The notes under the pieces were generated by a model. The model was not told where the DNA came from, made no database searches, and saw only the letters and a program-made list of their open reading frames with translations. The position numbers and the translations under genes are program-made. Positions 1 through 11,450 of a stretch of DNA of 64,000 nt are shown here, one piece after another. How positions within the stretch are numbered: the first letter of the stretch is position 1; every line of letters starts with the position of its first letter. The stretch comes from Chrysophaeum taylorii (taxonomy: Eukaryota > Sar > Pelagophyceae > Pelagomonadales > Pelagomonadaceae): NCBI GenBank assembly GCA_029834535.1, contig JAQMWT010000555.1, positions 62,001-126,000 of the forward strand, written 5' to 3'.

Positions 1-856
1 TTGGCGTGTTGCACACCACCGTGACCGGAAGGGCGACGTCGACATCGTGCTCTCAGGCCATGCCAATTCCCCCTCCAAACTTTTTGCTTGAGTCAATCCT
101 GACCTGCAAAATCTCATCTCATCTGCCCGAGAAAAACGCGGTCAACCGAGCACGCACAGCAACGAGTCTCCAGCAGACTCCTCTGAGGAAGTCGATCCGA
201 CTTCTTAATCAAATGCTCCGCAAAACCAACGTAACTCAAGTGCGATTCGCGTCTAATAAATCACCAGCGGCTTTGAAGTCGAGTCGAATTACCCGCGCCT
301 TTGAGTCTCGCACACGCTAGTGGCACACGCGATATGAATTATCTCCAACTAACCAGAAAGGTCTGCAACCGCCAAATGATGCTGACTACTGTCCTTTCGA
401 ATGCAAGGGTCATTCATTCAGGGAGAACCGCACCAGACAAACACACGCAGGATCTAACTCTCTCCGATCCATGCAGCATCAAATCCTGGTGCATCTTCTT
501 CTCGGATGCGCTGTTGTTGATGGTGAGACACACCGACCACTGTACTTTCCCGAGGCTTCTTCTTTGCTGCTAGATCCACCTACATATGTGGTCTTTCCGC
601 GTTATGATAAACTTATTGCTCAACTGGCCCATCTGCTTCTTAGTCACTCGCTCTTCGCGTGTGCCAGAGGGCGCAGCGCTCATGAATTCGCAGCGAAAAT
701 TAACCCCATAATAATCGTCGTCGTCACAAAGCCTATGGTAACGTTATTGGATAAGGCGCTGTGGTGTTTTTTACCAGCATCTTACGCGTCGACATAGTAG
801 TGTAGCACACAAGGCATTGTCACTACTTCGCAATGGCATGCATACCGGAGTTTACA
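1..856. other. No recognisable gene
   Basis: Only short overlapping reading frames occur here (104 codons or fewer), with no motif I recognise and no strong repeat. The stretch lies downstream of the minus-strand RAP gene. Confidence 0.6.
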
Positions 857-1423
857 TTAATCGCACAATTTTTGCAACACGAAGAATCGCGGTACAACTT
901 CGGCGCATGCCGGGCTCAACGAGTGGTCATCCGACAATAACACATTCCCACAGCAGGTCAACGCACGCATAATGCATATGTTTTGTGTGGTCACCACGTC
1001 ACGATGCATCTCAGCACTGGTCGACGCGAAGGTGCTGTTACAACAGCCAACCATCTTAACACAACTCATGATCAACCTGATAGCCTGCCGCATACATTTT
1101 TGAAGAGGGGGCGTCCTTGGGGGTGGTGGTGTCGAGGAGCTGGGCGCGGCACCTTGATGACCTGGTGCCTGTCGAAGACTTTGCGGCGTTTTCGTGTTGG
1201 TTTTCAAAGCTTTGACGTTGCAGAGGAAGTAGTTCCGAAAGCCCCCAACAGTGCCGAAAAATCTAAGGGGGTTCCCTACAGGAACATTCGCAGGCTTCTT
1301 TTTCTTTTTGTTCTTCAACACAGAGAAGGCGCACCCTTTGAGCTGCCAGCCATACTCCTCGTCGGATTCTTGCGTCACATTGTTTGCGCGGTAGCGACAT
1401 CAGGACTATTGCAGCCTTGGGCT

Positions 1424-4400
1424 TTAAGCAAGTGCAGTTGCAAACACTTGCAGCCTGGCCCGGAGGTAAGAGTCCTGCTCTTGCTCGCCGTCGAGCGCGC
1501 CCCACTCAAAAAATGGAATGTGAGCAACCTCCCAGCCAAGCCGCCGCAACAGTCGGGACTTGAAGCGCGTAGAGCCGTTCTCGACTCTCGATCTCTTGAG
1601 GTAGTGGTGTGGCCCGTCGACTTCGACCGCGCGCTTGGTGACAGGTTGAGCCATGTCGAGCGACAAGCCTTCTTCGGTCACGTGCTCGAAGACGTGCGGC
1701 GTCCAGCCAACTCGGTCGAGCGCGATCGCAACGTCGCGCTGGAGTTGGGACGGTCTTGGGTTCCAACGTTGATACGCCGCCTTGAGTATTTCCTGGTGGT
1801 TTGACAGCGGGGAGCTCCGTTCGGGCCATTCGAGTTGAAAGTGCAACGAAGCAAGGTGGAGCTGGGACAGTCCGCGATCATCGAGGGTGTCCAAATCGGT
1901 GACAGCGATGTGGGCGAGCTCTGAAAAAATCGCGGGGTCCTTTTTCCAGTCGACGCAGGCAAATGCCCACACTGTGTTGGCGAGGTCCTGCGGTTTAAAT
2001 TCGTCGAGCCGCGAAGGAGCCACGCCGGCCATCGCCACGAATAGCTGAGGCGCCTTGATGCCCGCCGTCGCGAACGCCCACGCTGTGTTGGCGAGGTTCT
2101 GCGGATTGAATTCCCCCAGCAGTGAAGGGGCCACGCCAGCAATCGCCGCGAAGAGTTGAGGTGCCTCGATACCCGCTGTCGCAAAGGCCCACGCTGTGTT
2201 GGCGAGGTTCTGCGGATCGAATTCCCCCAGAAGTGAAGGAGCCGCGTCGCCAATTGCCGCGAAGATCTGAGGTGAATCGATACGTGCCGTCGCGAAGGCC
2301 CACGCTGTGTTGGCGAGGTTCTGCGAATTGAACTCGCCCACCACCGAAGGAGGCGCGTCGGCAATCGCCGCGAAGAGCTGAGGTGCCTCGATATCCGCCG
2401 TCGCAAAGGCCCACGCCGTGTTGGCGAGGTTCTGCGGATTGAATTCCCCCAGCAGTGAAGGAGCCGCGTCGGCAATCGCCGCGAAGAGCTGAGGTGAGTC
2501 GAAACGCGCCGTCGCGAAGGCCCACGCCGTGTTGGCGAGGTCCTGCGAATTGAACTCGCCCAGCCGCAAGAGAGCCGCTTCGGCGAATGCCGCGAAGAGC
2601 TGAGGTACATCGATGCGCGCCGACGCGAACGCCCACGCCATGTTGGCGAGGTTCTGCGGAGTGAACTCGCCCAGCCGCGAAGTGGCCGCGGCAGCGATCG
2701 CCACGAAGAGTCCAGGTGCCTCGATGCCTGCCGTCGCGAAGGCCCACGCGGTGTTGGCGAGCCCTTGAGGATTGAACTCGCCCAGCCGCGAAGGTGCCGC
2801 GCTGGCGATCGCCGCGAAGAGCAGAGGTGCCTCGACGCCCGCCGTCGCGAAGGCCCACGCCGTGTTGGAGAGGTTCTGCGAATTGAACTCGCCCAGCCGC
2901 GAAGGGGCCGCGTCAGCAATCGCCGCGAAGAGCTCGGGTGCCTCGATGCGCGCCGTCGCAAAGGCCCACGCCATGTTGGCGAGGTTCTGCGGACTGAACT
3001 CGCCCAGCCGCGAATTGGCCGCGCCGGCGATCGCCGCGAAGAGCTGAGGTACCTCGATGCGTGCCGTCGCGAACGCCCACGCGGTGTTGGCGAGGTTCTG
3101 CGGATTGAACTCGCCAAGCCGTAAAGGAGCCGCACCGGCGATCGCCGTGAAGAGCAGAGGTGCCTCGATGCCCGCCGTCGCGAAGGCCCACGCGATGTTG
3201 GCGAGGTTCTGCGGACTGAACTCGCCCAGCCGCGAAGGAAAAGCGCCGGCGATCGCCGCGAAGAGCAGAGGTGCCTCGATGCCTGCCGTCGCGAAGGCCC
3301 ACGCGGTGTTGGCGAGCCCTTGAGGATTGAACTCGCCCAGCCGCGAAGGTGCCGCGCCGGCGATCGCCGCGAAGAGCTGAGGTGCCTCGACGCGCGCCGT
3401 CGCAAAGGCCCACGCGATGTTGGCGAGGTTCTGCGGACTGAACTCGCCGAGCCGCGAAGGAGTGGCGCCGGCGATTGCCGCGAAGAGCAGAGGTGCCTCG
3501 ATGCCCGCCGTCGCAAAGGCCCACGCTGTGTTGGCAAGCTCCTGCGGATTGAACTCCCCCAGCCGCGACGAAGCCGCGCCGGCGATCGCCGCGAAGAGGT
3601 GAGGTGAGTCAAAACGCGCCGTCGCGAAGGCCCACGTTGTGTTGGCAAGCTCCTGCGGATTGAACTCCCCCAGCCGCGACGAAGCCGCGCCGGCGATCGC
3701 CGCGAAGAGCTGAGGTGAGTCAAAACGCGCCGTCGCGAAGGCCCACGCCATGTTGGCGAGCTCCTGCGGATTGAACTCGCCCAGCCGCAAGAGAGCCGCT
3801 TCGGCGAATGCCGCGAAGAGCTGAGGTACATCGATGCGCGCCGACGCGAACGCCCACGCCATGTTGGCGAGGTTCTGCGGAGTGAACTCGCCCAGCCGCG
3901 AAGGAAAGGCGCCGGCGATCGCCGCGAAGAGCTGAGGTACCTCGATGCGCGCCGTCGCGAAGGCCCACGCGGTGTTGGCGAGCCCTTGAGGATTGAACTC
4001 GCGCAACCGTAAAGGAGCCGCGCTGGCGATCGCCGCGAAGAGCAGAGGTGCCTCGACGCCCGCCGTCGCGAAGGCCCACGCCGTGTTGGAGAGGTTCTGC
4101 GAATTGAACTCGCCCAGCCGCGAAGGGGCCGCGTCAGCAATCGCCGCGAAGAGCTCGGGTGCGTCGATGCGCGCCGTCGCAAAGGCCCACGCCATGTTGG
4201 CGAGCGCCTGCGGATCGAACTCGTCAAGCCGCGAAGTGGCCGCGCCGGCGATCGCCGAAAAGAGTTGAGGTACCTCGATGCGCGCCGTCGCGAAGGCCCA
4301 TGCGGTGATGGCGAGGTTCTGCGAATTGAACTCGCCCAGCCGCGAAAGAGCCGCGCTCGCAATCGCCGCGAAGAGCTGAGGTGCCGCGACGCCCGCCTTC

Positions 4401-5023
4401 GCGAAGGCCCACGCAGTGTTTGCAAGGCCCTGCGGATTAAACTCGCAAATGCAGCGCCGACAAGCGTCTGCGAGGGCCATCACGCGGCGATCCCGTTGCA
4501 CGTCGCGGCGGTCTCCAAACTTGGCGACGCGGTGCGCCGCGGTCGCCAAATTCCGAGCGCAGAATTTATGGCCTTGAGCCACAAAGAGCGAGAGAATCAT
4601 CTCGGGAGTCGCACCGCGGTCCGTCATCTGCTTCCCCCACTGCACTTGTTGCCATCGCGGTGCCTCGGCACTTCTGGCTCGCGCGCGGCTCGCGTCTGCG
4701 CAGCGACGGTCGTCGCGGCCGGCGTCGCCGCGGCGTCCTTGTCGCGCTGGCGAACGAAAACGGTGCGAGTCCCCGGCGCGTCGCCAGTCATCTCGCCCAT
4801 GGTGTTCTTCGTACCTCCGGCTTTGGCGTCCGTAGTTGTTTGATAACGGCGAGTCGTCGCGTCGCCTCAAAGTAGTTATCGTCTTCAACTCCCCACCTCG
4901 CGGAGGGATTTTATCATCGCTCCGCCCCGAGTCCACCATCTGTCGACGGCGAGGCGATGGCTCGTCGACGCGCCGATTCCGACCGTCGTCGTGGCGCCTT
5001 CTACTTCCGCCTCTTCTATGCAT
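1424..5023 (-). CDS. Heptatricopeptide-repeat (HPR) protein with C-terminal RAP domain
   Basis: A single 1199-codon frame. Residues 1-130 are Arg/Asp/Ser-rich and look disordered, or like an organelle-targeting leader. From residue 195 there are 22 near-identical 37-residue units (FNPQGLANTAWAFA, then about ten variable residues, then LFAAIA and SRLGE), followed by a 23rd divergent unit at residue 1009. Residues 1127-1190 form a RAP domain (RAVEVDGPHHYL, then GWEVAHIPFFEW), a restriction-endonuclease-like fold. Known for the family: 37-residue HPR arrays and related OPR arrays ending in RAP bind organelle RNA and act in maturation, stability or rRNA processing. I infer a mitochondrial or plastid RNA-binding role. 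The units are so alike that the array must have expanded or been homogenised recently. The start is the first ATG of the frame; ATGs further in, such as residue 29, are possible. No intron is needed. Confidence 0.85.
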   Translation of the reverse strand: MHRRGGSRRRHDDGRNRRVDEPSPRRRQMVDSGRSDDKIPPRGGELKTITTLRRRDDSPLSNNYGRQSRRYEEHHGRDDWRRAGDSHRFRSPARQGRRGDAGRDDRRCADASRARARSAEAPRWQQVQWGKQMTDRGATPEMILSLFVAQGHKFCARNLATAAHRVAKFGDRRDVQRDRRVMALADACRRCICEFNPQGLANTAWAFAKAGVAAPQLFAAIASAALSRLGEFNSQNLAITAWAFATARIEVPQLFSAIAGAATSRLDEFDPQALANMAWAFATARIDAPELFAAIADAAPSRLGEFNSQNLSNTAWAFATAGVEAPLLFAAIASAAPLRLREFNPQGLANTAWAFATARIEVPQLFAAIAGAFPSRLGEFTPQNLANMAWAFASARIDVPQLFAAFAEAALLRLGEFNPQELANMAWAFATARFDSPQLFAAIAGAASSRLGEFNPQELANTTWAFATARFDSPHLFAAIAGAASSRLGEFNPQELANTAWAFATAGIEAPLLFAAIAGATPSRLGEFSPQNLANIAWAFATARVEAPQLFAAIAGAAPSRLGEFNPQGLANTAWAFATAGIEAPLLFAAIAGAFPSRLGEFSPQNLANIAWAFATAGIEAPLLFTAIAGAAPLRLGEFNPQNLANTAWAFATARIEVPQLFAAIAGAANSRLGEFSPQNLANMAWAFATARIEAPELFAAIADAAPSRLGEFNSQNLSNTAWAFATAGVEAPLLFAAIASAAPSRLGEFNPQGLANTAWAFATAGIEAPGLFVAIAAAATSRLGEFTPQNLANMAWAFASARIDVPQLFAAFAEAALLRLGEFNSQDLANTAWAFATARFDSPQLFAAIADAAPSLLGEFNPQNLANTAWAFATADIEAPQLFAAIADAPPSVVGEFNSQNLANTAWAFATARIDSPQIFAAIGDAAPSLLGEFDPQNLANTAWAFATAGIEAPQLFAAIAGVAPSLLGEFNPQNLANTAWAFATAGIKAPQLFVAMAGVAPSRLDEFKPQDLANTVWAFACVDWKKDPAIFSELAHIAVTDLDTLDDRGLSQLHLASLHFQLEWPERSSPLSNHQEILKAAYQRWNPRPSQLQRDVAIALDRVGWTPHVFEHVTEEGLSLDMAQPVTKRAVEVDGPHHYLKRSRVENGSTRFKSRLLRRLGWEVAHIPFFEWGALDGEQEQDSYLRARLQVFATALA
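2000..4441 (-). repeat. Tandem array of 111-bp units (22 copies) inside the RAP gene
   Basis: Each unit encodes 37 residues, and unit n begins at 4441 - 111(n-1). There is higher-order structure: units 2-6 closely match units 13-17, a spacing of 11 units or 1221 bp. Units 7 and 8 are nearly identical to each other. Apparent long frames on the other frames and strand are shadows of this array. Confidence 0.9.
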
Positions 5024-6189
5024 TATTCTGTACGTGTGGTTGTTCTAGGCGGAGGTCAAGATGATGCACCCCTACGTCTGAAACTAGGCCCTATATTTGA
5101 AGTTCCGGACTCGGTTCCCGGAAGAGCGTCACTGAAAAGCTTAAGTGTTGTTGTACAAGTGCAGTATATATCCTTCAACCAGTTCCCCCTCGATCCCCCC
5201 GTTAATTTCATCGACCATTGATCTTGGCGTGGAAAACGCCTACCTAACGCTAAAACCCGCATACAGTTAATCTTTAGTATGTGACACACCTCAACTTGCC
5301 ACTTGCTGGGCTTCCTTTTTTTTTCACCGCTTGGCTGATGCGCGTAATTTCGGAGAACCGAAGAGGAGAGGCTCGCGGCGCGTTCGAGCTGGGCGATACG
5401 GTCTGGATCGTTGGCGACGCCGCAGTGCGCCGCCTTGACGATGCCGAGGGCGTCGAGATTTCGCGCGGCGAGCTTCTGCGTCGTCCCTTCGCCCTCCCAG
5501 GATCTTGCGGCACGTCCGGTCCTGGGCTGTCGGCTTGAGGATCGGATCTTATCTTCTTCTGTACGTCGTCGGTCATCTCGAGGCCGAGGCGCCCGACCTC
5601 ACGGACGAGTCTGTGATGGTCTTCTCACCTCTAGAAGTCACTATTAATGAGAGTTCTTGATTTGAGTCTATTATTAGTTAATTAATTATTTTCTGACAAG
5701 GCGAATTTCGTCGTGCTCTAGAAACGTTCACACATCGCCGAATTGTTGGATCTTCGCGATTTTTTTGCTCGTAGAGGGACCCAAGACAACGCGTCGTTTG
5801 CGCACATAAAAACCACCTGTTGCCCACACACCCCGACCCCTGATTTTCGGCGCGCTTAGCTTAGGTAGGTGGTTCTTAATTGTAGACTTACTCTATCCCC
5901 CGCTGATTAATAAGAGCTGATGATGACCTCCGATGTTCAAACTTTACTCAATCCTTACCCCGCTGTCGGAGGGCTTGAGCCGTGCCCTAAAACCCAGCGT
6001 TTGCACTTTTACTCGAAGTTAAGGGTACAAGGAAAACGCCTTTACTCTGAGGTGGCAAGGAGGGGCAACGAATAAATCAAGTGGCTAACGGTTACCGAGT
6101 GAGTCGAGGGTAAAGTAAAATAGGCAGTCGCGAGCCGCCGCAGGCCGCCGCGAGCCGTCTACTCTTCCGGAGCGGGTCCGTGTCGTCCT
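5024..6189. other. Intergenic, nothing recognised
   Basis: Upstream side of the RAP gene. Contains short non-coding-looking frames, a TTAATTAATTAATT run near 5677 and AT-richer sequence to 6080. The RAP promoter must lie in the first part, but I see no clear core element. Confidence 0.5.
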
Positions 6190-6754
6190 CTTGGTTTTAT
6201 TTGTCGGGGATCGTGGTCTCGTCGGCGACGTTGGCGATCTTGCCGTATTTGCCTCGGGCCCACTCCATGAACTTGCGGTTCGTGCGCAAGAGGACGAGCA
6301 TGTCGCATTCTTCGTCGCCATTCAGCGAGTTACCCTCGGTCAGAACGATTTTGCCGGCCGAGATGATTCGTTCGCAGAAGCTCTCGGCGTGCCGATGGAA
6401 CCGCATGAAGATTAATCTGGCCCCGAGCTCGGAAGCCATACTTGGAGTCTTTCCCGATCTTCTCGTAGAACTTGCTTGCCCACATGGAGGGGTGTTCTTC
6501 CGTTCGTCGAACTCATTTTCCCATTTGATAGCCGCGCATCCTCTTGCTTGGATCGGTATCTTCCTTCGCGCACTCGGGATGATCGCCAGTCAAGCGCTTG
6601 ACGCGCAACCACGCGCGCCTCGAGGAGTGGGACGGCCTCCCTTCGGTTTGTTATCGCGGAACCATTGCACCGCCGGGATGGCCGCCGGAGATTCCTTGTC
6701 GCCTCCTCCTTGTTCACGCAGCTTTTGGTCCAGCACTTTTTTGTTCAAAGCCAT
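6190..6754 (-). pseudogene. Broken gene of unknown function
   Basis: A minus-strand ATG at 6754 opens a plausible N-terminus (MALNKKVLDQKLREQGGG). The coherent reading then jumps frame at least twice: a piece containing MWASKFYEKIGKDSKYGF near 6490-6430, then an 80-codon frame 6439-6197 containing FCERIISAGKIVLTEGN and FMEWARGKYGKIANV, ending at a stop. Neighbouring pieces look protein-coding but lie in different frames. I read this as an eroded gene or transposon ORF; short introns are the alternative. I do not recognise the family. Confidence 0.35.
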
Positions 6755-7440
6755 TCTCTGTCGACGAAAAACGTCACGCCCAACTACTGCGCAGCTCGCG
6801 ATCTCACCACCACCACGAGGGTAAAATAAAACCCTAAACTCTAGGCACCGCGAGCGAGATGATCAAGTAAAAGGTAAAATAAACTCGACTCTGTAAAGGT
6901 GCAACGCTGCTAAAAACCCATCCAACCTTCTTCGAGCACGGGGGAGTACCTGCTGCTGCAAGCACCCCCCCTCTTAGCAGTCGACCTTTTAAAAACAAAC
7001 AAACCTTTAGGCTGACATTTATAACAATTAACGGCAAAAAAAAAATTGACACGTGTAAAATTACGAAACGTCGTGACACATTGATACAATTCACAACCAA
7101 AAATATTTTTTTTCTCCATTAAATGACACTTAGAAGATGTACTAAAAATCTATAACAAATATATGTTTGTGGTGGTCCAACTCAAGTACGTTTGGACGAC
7201 GGAGAATTTGGACTCAGCGCATAATTAATTAATTAATTAATCCGGCAAGAGTGTTCCGCCCGCTGGCGAGTTTCACTTTCTCGCAAAGCCACACTGCGAT
7301 AATGGCTGACTGTCGCCGCCCCGGTTTTTTTTCTAGGCCTCGTTCTGATAGCTCTAGACCGCCCCGATCAACCAAGGTGCTGTGGCTCGACTTTGTCGCG
7401 TGTCTACCTGGAACTACTATTGAGGTGAATGCTTAAAAAT
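6755..7440. other. AT-rich intergenic stretch
   Basis: Lower GC than its surroundings, with A and T runs around 7035-7120 and a TTAA tandem run at 7224-7241. No coding signal. It contains one copy of a three-copy C-rich motif, listed separately. Confidence 0.5.
6962..6990 (+). repeat. Dispersed C-rich motif, copy 1
   Basis: A run of C's followed by TCTTAGCAGTCGACCTTT. The same sequence recurs at 62053-62079 (plus) and, without the TC, at 14279-14304 (minus). It is probably the end of a mobile element, because the 62-kb copy lies just downstream of LINE coding remains. Confidence 0.6.
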
Positions 7441-9744
7441 TTGAACCACTCGCGTGGTTCGCAAATTTGTCGTCGAGAGAGTCTCTCCAACCTTGCGGAG
7501 GCGACCCTCAGCCTGCTCGATGGGTTTCGCTCCACTCGATCCTCTCACTTTGGTCGTCGCCAAGTTGATGGCTCGAGGGGTGTCTTTTTTTTTCGGAAGA
7601 GCAGAAACGGTTAGCGTTGCAACGGTCAAAATAAATAAATTACCGCGCCCCGGGTGGAGAGAGAGTCCCCAACGACCCAGCAGGCCAGGCGTGGTAATAA
7701 ATAAAATCCCGACAACACTTCCTCGAAGACGGAGACTCAGAGGAGCGTCGAATTTGGTTAAACTGGCAGGCATTGGTTGACTGGCGAGGCATGAATCACA
7801 CGGTCATACCAGCTGCTGCCATCGGAGTTGTTCCTGCGACGCCGGTACGGACGCAGCCGTCGATGCGCGCGGATATATGGTCAACGTCTTTTTTTTTCGA
7901 GCTACGGACAGACTTTCTCATACGGGACCAGACGGCGATGCTAGGGACGACACCAGCTGGAGAAAAAGGCGACCTACGTCGTACCTTCAAGACGGCTCGA
8001 CAATAATCTATTCCTTAGCAAGGAATGCCCTCTGATCCGATCGCCCCCACGATTAAGAAGAAAAAATTTGCCGTTTTTTTTTACTGCGCGCCGATTGGCG
8101 CCTCGACGACGACGACCCAAGCAAAAAAAGAGGGTTAGCATTTTTTTTTCTTCGACTTGTGCGACGTGGCCCGGGGTAACCCTCGGGGGTCGCTCTTGGG
8201 ATCATGGTTTACGTACCCAGGGATCATATATTTTGGGTAGGCATCATAAGAAGTCAATGTTGAGGTGCTACGCGGCTGCAACCTGACTCCGCTCTAAAAA
8301 GAAGGACGCGCAACGAGGTTGGCGGGCTTGATGTGGTGTATGGGCACGCGCACAGAGGTGGGGTGGCAACCGAGCCTGGAATGGCAGCGCGCTTCGTTGC
8401 GGCCGCGATGTCGAGCAGACTTCTTTCTCAGCGTAGTGGTCGGACCGGAAGTCGTGGAAGAACCGGAGCCAAAAAAGAAGGGCCCGCGGAGGGAAAACCA
8501 GGTGCACGGTGAAAAACCCAAGGCGGACGGCGCGACATAGCATCGATGTGACCCCGGGCTCTCGTGCTCTCGAGGAGGCGATCGTCCGGCCAGCCGCGTA
8601 ACGCACGAAGAGGGTCTTGCGGCCCGGGCTTTACCGGACTCACGAGCTTGGCCTTGAAAAAAAAAACCGACGTCCGCGAGCGGGCGATGAACGCGCAGCG
8701 CGCACACCGCCGGTAAGCCGCACGGATCTCCTCGCGCGATGCCCCCGGCTTGCACCCGAGCGGCTGCCCGCGATACCGTCGCGGACATCAGCCGCCACGT
8801 CCGTCCAAACCGAGGTAAACGGTTATTGTTGTTGTTATGGAGTAATATCTTGGCGCCAGCCGAAAGCGTCGCACGCCTCATGATTCTCGAGCACACTGGA
8901 CGTTCCAGTCAGCACTCTTTCCCAGCAGCGGAGCGGAGCGGCAAACACCGAGGTCGTTGAGTGCTCGTAGCGGTCGCTATGCTGAGCGCCGGTGTTTTTT
9001 TTTGGTGTCGCGCGCGGGGGCACACGCGTGATCAGTCACCATGCCACCCCGGGAGCGAAGATAAGGGCACCCTGCATCGCGCACTTGCTTGTGGTGTCGG
9101 CGCCGATTCACGTTTTTGCCGAGGTTCAGTTCTCCACTGGCCGTCCCTGCATTCCGAAGAACGGTGACGTCGTCCATCGCACTTCGTTTGTCGACGAGGA
9201 AACGTGGATTCTCGAAAGCGATTTCGAGAGGGCGCCACTTCACCTTGATGCTCGGGGAGCTCAAAGTATGTTACCGAGCGCCTATCAACGTGAAGACTCC
9301 GAGCTCGACTCGACAACGTGCTCCCCGAATCGTGGTGTGAACGAACCACGAGCTTCTCCTTAAGTAGTAGTAGTAGTAGGATTGTGGACGCGAGTTCTTC
9401 TTCATCCAGATACAGCAGCTACGTCGTGGCGAGTCGAAGCCCTAAAATTTCAGCGTATCTAAGATGTCGTAAGAAGAAGCCGAATTCACAATGCAACCTC
9501 TCTGAGAGCGCGCGTTGAACCTTCAAAACGTCTGAGGGAAGGGGCCACCGGCTACGAAGAAGCCCGCTTCGCGGCGCCAGCGACGCAGCAACCTGCGAGA
9601 CGGCGTTTTCCGCATGAACAACAAACTCCAAGGCGCGGGCGAACTTCTTCCCGTCACCTCGAATGCAACGTGCTCGACTGACTGACTGACTGTCTGTCTG
9701 CCGGAAGGACTGAGCGCCAACAACGAAAGCCAATTCAAGCGAGG
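7441..9744. other. Non-coding region with old repeats
   Basis: No convincing gene. The block near 7478-7556 (GAGTCTCTCCAAC onward) resembles 54572-54700, and 9750-9990 resembles 54765-55000 in the same order. The two regions therefore look like copies of one element that differ by about 2 kb between the blocks. Poly-T runs occur near 8081, 8137 and 8996. Confidence 0.4.
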
Positions 9745-9995
9745 CCGCAATCCGCCGCCGACTCTCCGACGCGCTCGCGGGGCATCGCATGGAACACGGA
9801 CATTCGGCCTGGCGACGCGCTCCACGTCCTCGAGATCTATCGCCTCAAATCCGCAACTTCGCTCGCGAGTGCGACCGCACGGTCGAATCGCTCCACTACG
9901 ACTCGAGCTTGGGGACGGTCATGCGAACACCCTCCGCCAAGCTCATCATCCGCAACAAGGACGGCTTGCGGAGCTGGGTGTTGTTACCCGGGAGG
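9745..9995 (+). repeat. Duplicated block, copy 1 (partner 54765-55000)
   Basis: Shares long stretches with the 54.8-kb block, including CCGCCGACTCTCCGACGCGC, GGACATTCGGCCTGGCGA and CTACGACTCGAGCTTGGGGA. Both blocks show coding-like character, but in shifted frames. I infer an ancient transposon-derived duplication of unknown class. Confidence 0.6.
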
Positions 9996-10449
9996 CGGGT
10001 GTCACGCGGCGAGTATGGCAGCAGGCCTCGTAACTTCCCCAGCACCCACTGCTCCCGACTATATGGCCGACAATTCTGACGAGATCCAGAATATGGCGTC
10101 GTCGACCACTTCGGCCTTGGCGACGTAAAAAAAGAATCGGGCAATCGGCCGCAATCGGCGAGAATACACAATTCTCCGTAATAAAAAACACCAAATACGC
10201 GAAAGAGGTTCCGCCGCCGCCGCCGCGGCCGAATGAGTAGCTTTCGGCGAAAACGTCTGATATATAGACGATCCGTCTACAGTCTCCCGAGTACTTCAAA
10301 AGAGGGAGACTCCAAACGGAGGAGGGCTCACAACATTTCTTTCGGCACAGCACGGCTCCTATGCTCGATTCTTCTCGCGTCTCCTACTGTCGTCCTCGAC
10401 AATCTGGAAGAGATATGCACCAAGACGACAGGCGGGTCGACACCAAAAA

Positions 10450-11450
10450 TTGCTGTTTTGTTGCAAGGGCCGTAAAATGGACCGAACTCAGCGATGATGT
10501 GAGACGCTCAGGAGTACTCCCGACCACTCTCCTTTCGGACAAGACGCCAGGGGCACGCCATACCTTAAGTTTAACGTAATGTCTAGCAGTACCCGACACT
10601 ACATATTACCAGGCATGAGGAAGGGGAGGATGGCGAGCCACCACACTAGGTATCGAAACAAACACCGTAGCTGTCGGTGGCCTGGTCGCTGCTTTTGGGC
10701 GGGTCGAGCTCGGGTAGCTGGTTGGTTCGTGGCTGGCGACGACCGTGAGCGATCTCGAATTCGGCGTCGCTGTCCTCCTCCTCCTCCTCCTCCTCCTACT
10801 CATCTTCGGCATCATCCGGCACGGCAAATGCAAGATCCTTCGTGGCGTCGCAGACGGCGAAGTTGTCGAGACCGCAGCCGTCCTTGCAGCGGTAGTGCCA
10901 CGCATCGCGAAGCATGCCGCCGAGAAAAAAAGCAAAGCCGCGTATAAATAAATAAATAAATCGAGGCCCGCACAGGGCCCCGGCACATCATGACGACAGT
11001 GTTTTGCACTCGCGGTAGTGTCATATGCCTGCAGCCCAGCAGCAGACTTAAGTTTGTAGTTGGCGTTGTTGTTGTTGACCGGGACTTTCTCGCGTCCACC
11101 GCCGCGCCGGTTCTGAAGAAGTCGACGATTGAGGAGTAAAATATGGCTGGCGCACTTTGACTCCCGAGTTGGAGCATGCGTCGCGGCTGTTTCATCAAAC
11201 AAAACACGGATCCGTTCTTCAGTCTATCGTCGAGCTGTTGTTTAAATCCAGGTGATGATGAGCTCAAATCCAGTCTGGGTGGTCAGTCGTGCGCTTCATG
11301 GCCCCTACTCCTTCCTTTTCGGCATGGCTTGGGGCGTTTAGACCCACCTTCGGCTTGGCTCTGGTGGCCTTCCTACAACTGCGGAAGCTGAGTTTCGAAA
11401 CAGCGGGTAATTTATTTTTAGTGTCGAGTGATTTTTAGTGTCGACCCGCC
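10450..11450 (-). mobile_element. CENP-B/pogo-like transposon remnant, copy 1
   Basis: Matches 58912-60145 across its length in the same orientation: the block ending in CGACCACTCTCCTTTCGGAC near 10539, GGGACTTTCTCGCG near 11080, ATCGTCGAGCTG near 11228, and the terminal GGGTAATTT...TTTTTAGTGTCGAC near 11405-11445. Minus-strand coding pieces include QQLDDRLKNGSVF and LLLNRRLLQNRRGG, corresponding to the HTH region of copy 2. They also include a Cys-rich piece with YRCKDGCGLDNFAVCDATK around 10840-10890, followed by an acidic run encoded by the GAG/CTC repeat at 10776-10800. The pieces are out of frame with each other, so the copy is dead. Confidence 0.55.

Noticed and set aside
857-1378. 173-codon minus-strand frame just downstream of the RAP gene
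   Set aside because: Low-complexity Lys and Pro runs, no motif, 46 nt after the RAP stop; more likely 3' untranslated or intergenic sequence.
1678-4425. Long overlapping minus-strand frames (915 and 287 codons) and several plus-strand frames over the RAP array
   Set aside because: They are shadows of the 111-bp repeat: because 111 is divisible by 3, every frame stays open. Only the frame ending in the RAP domain makes sense.
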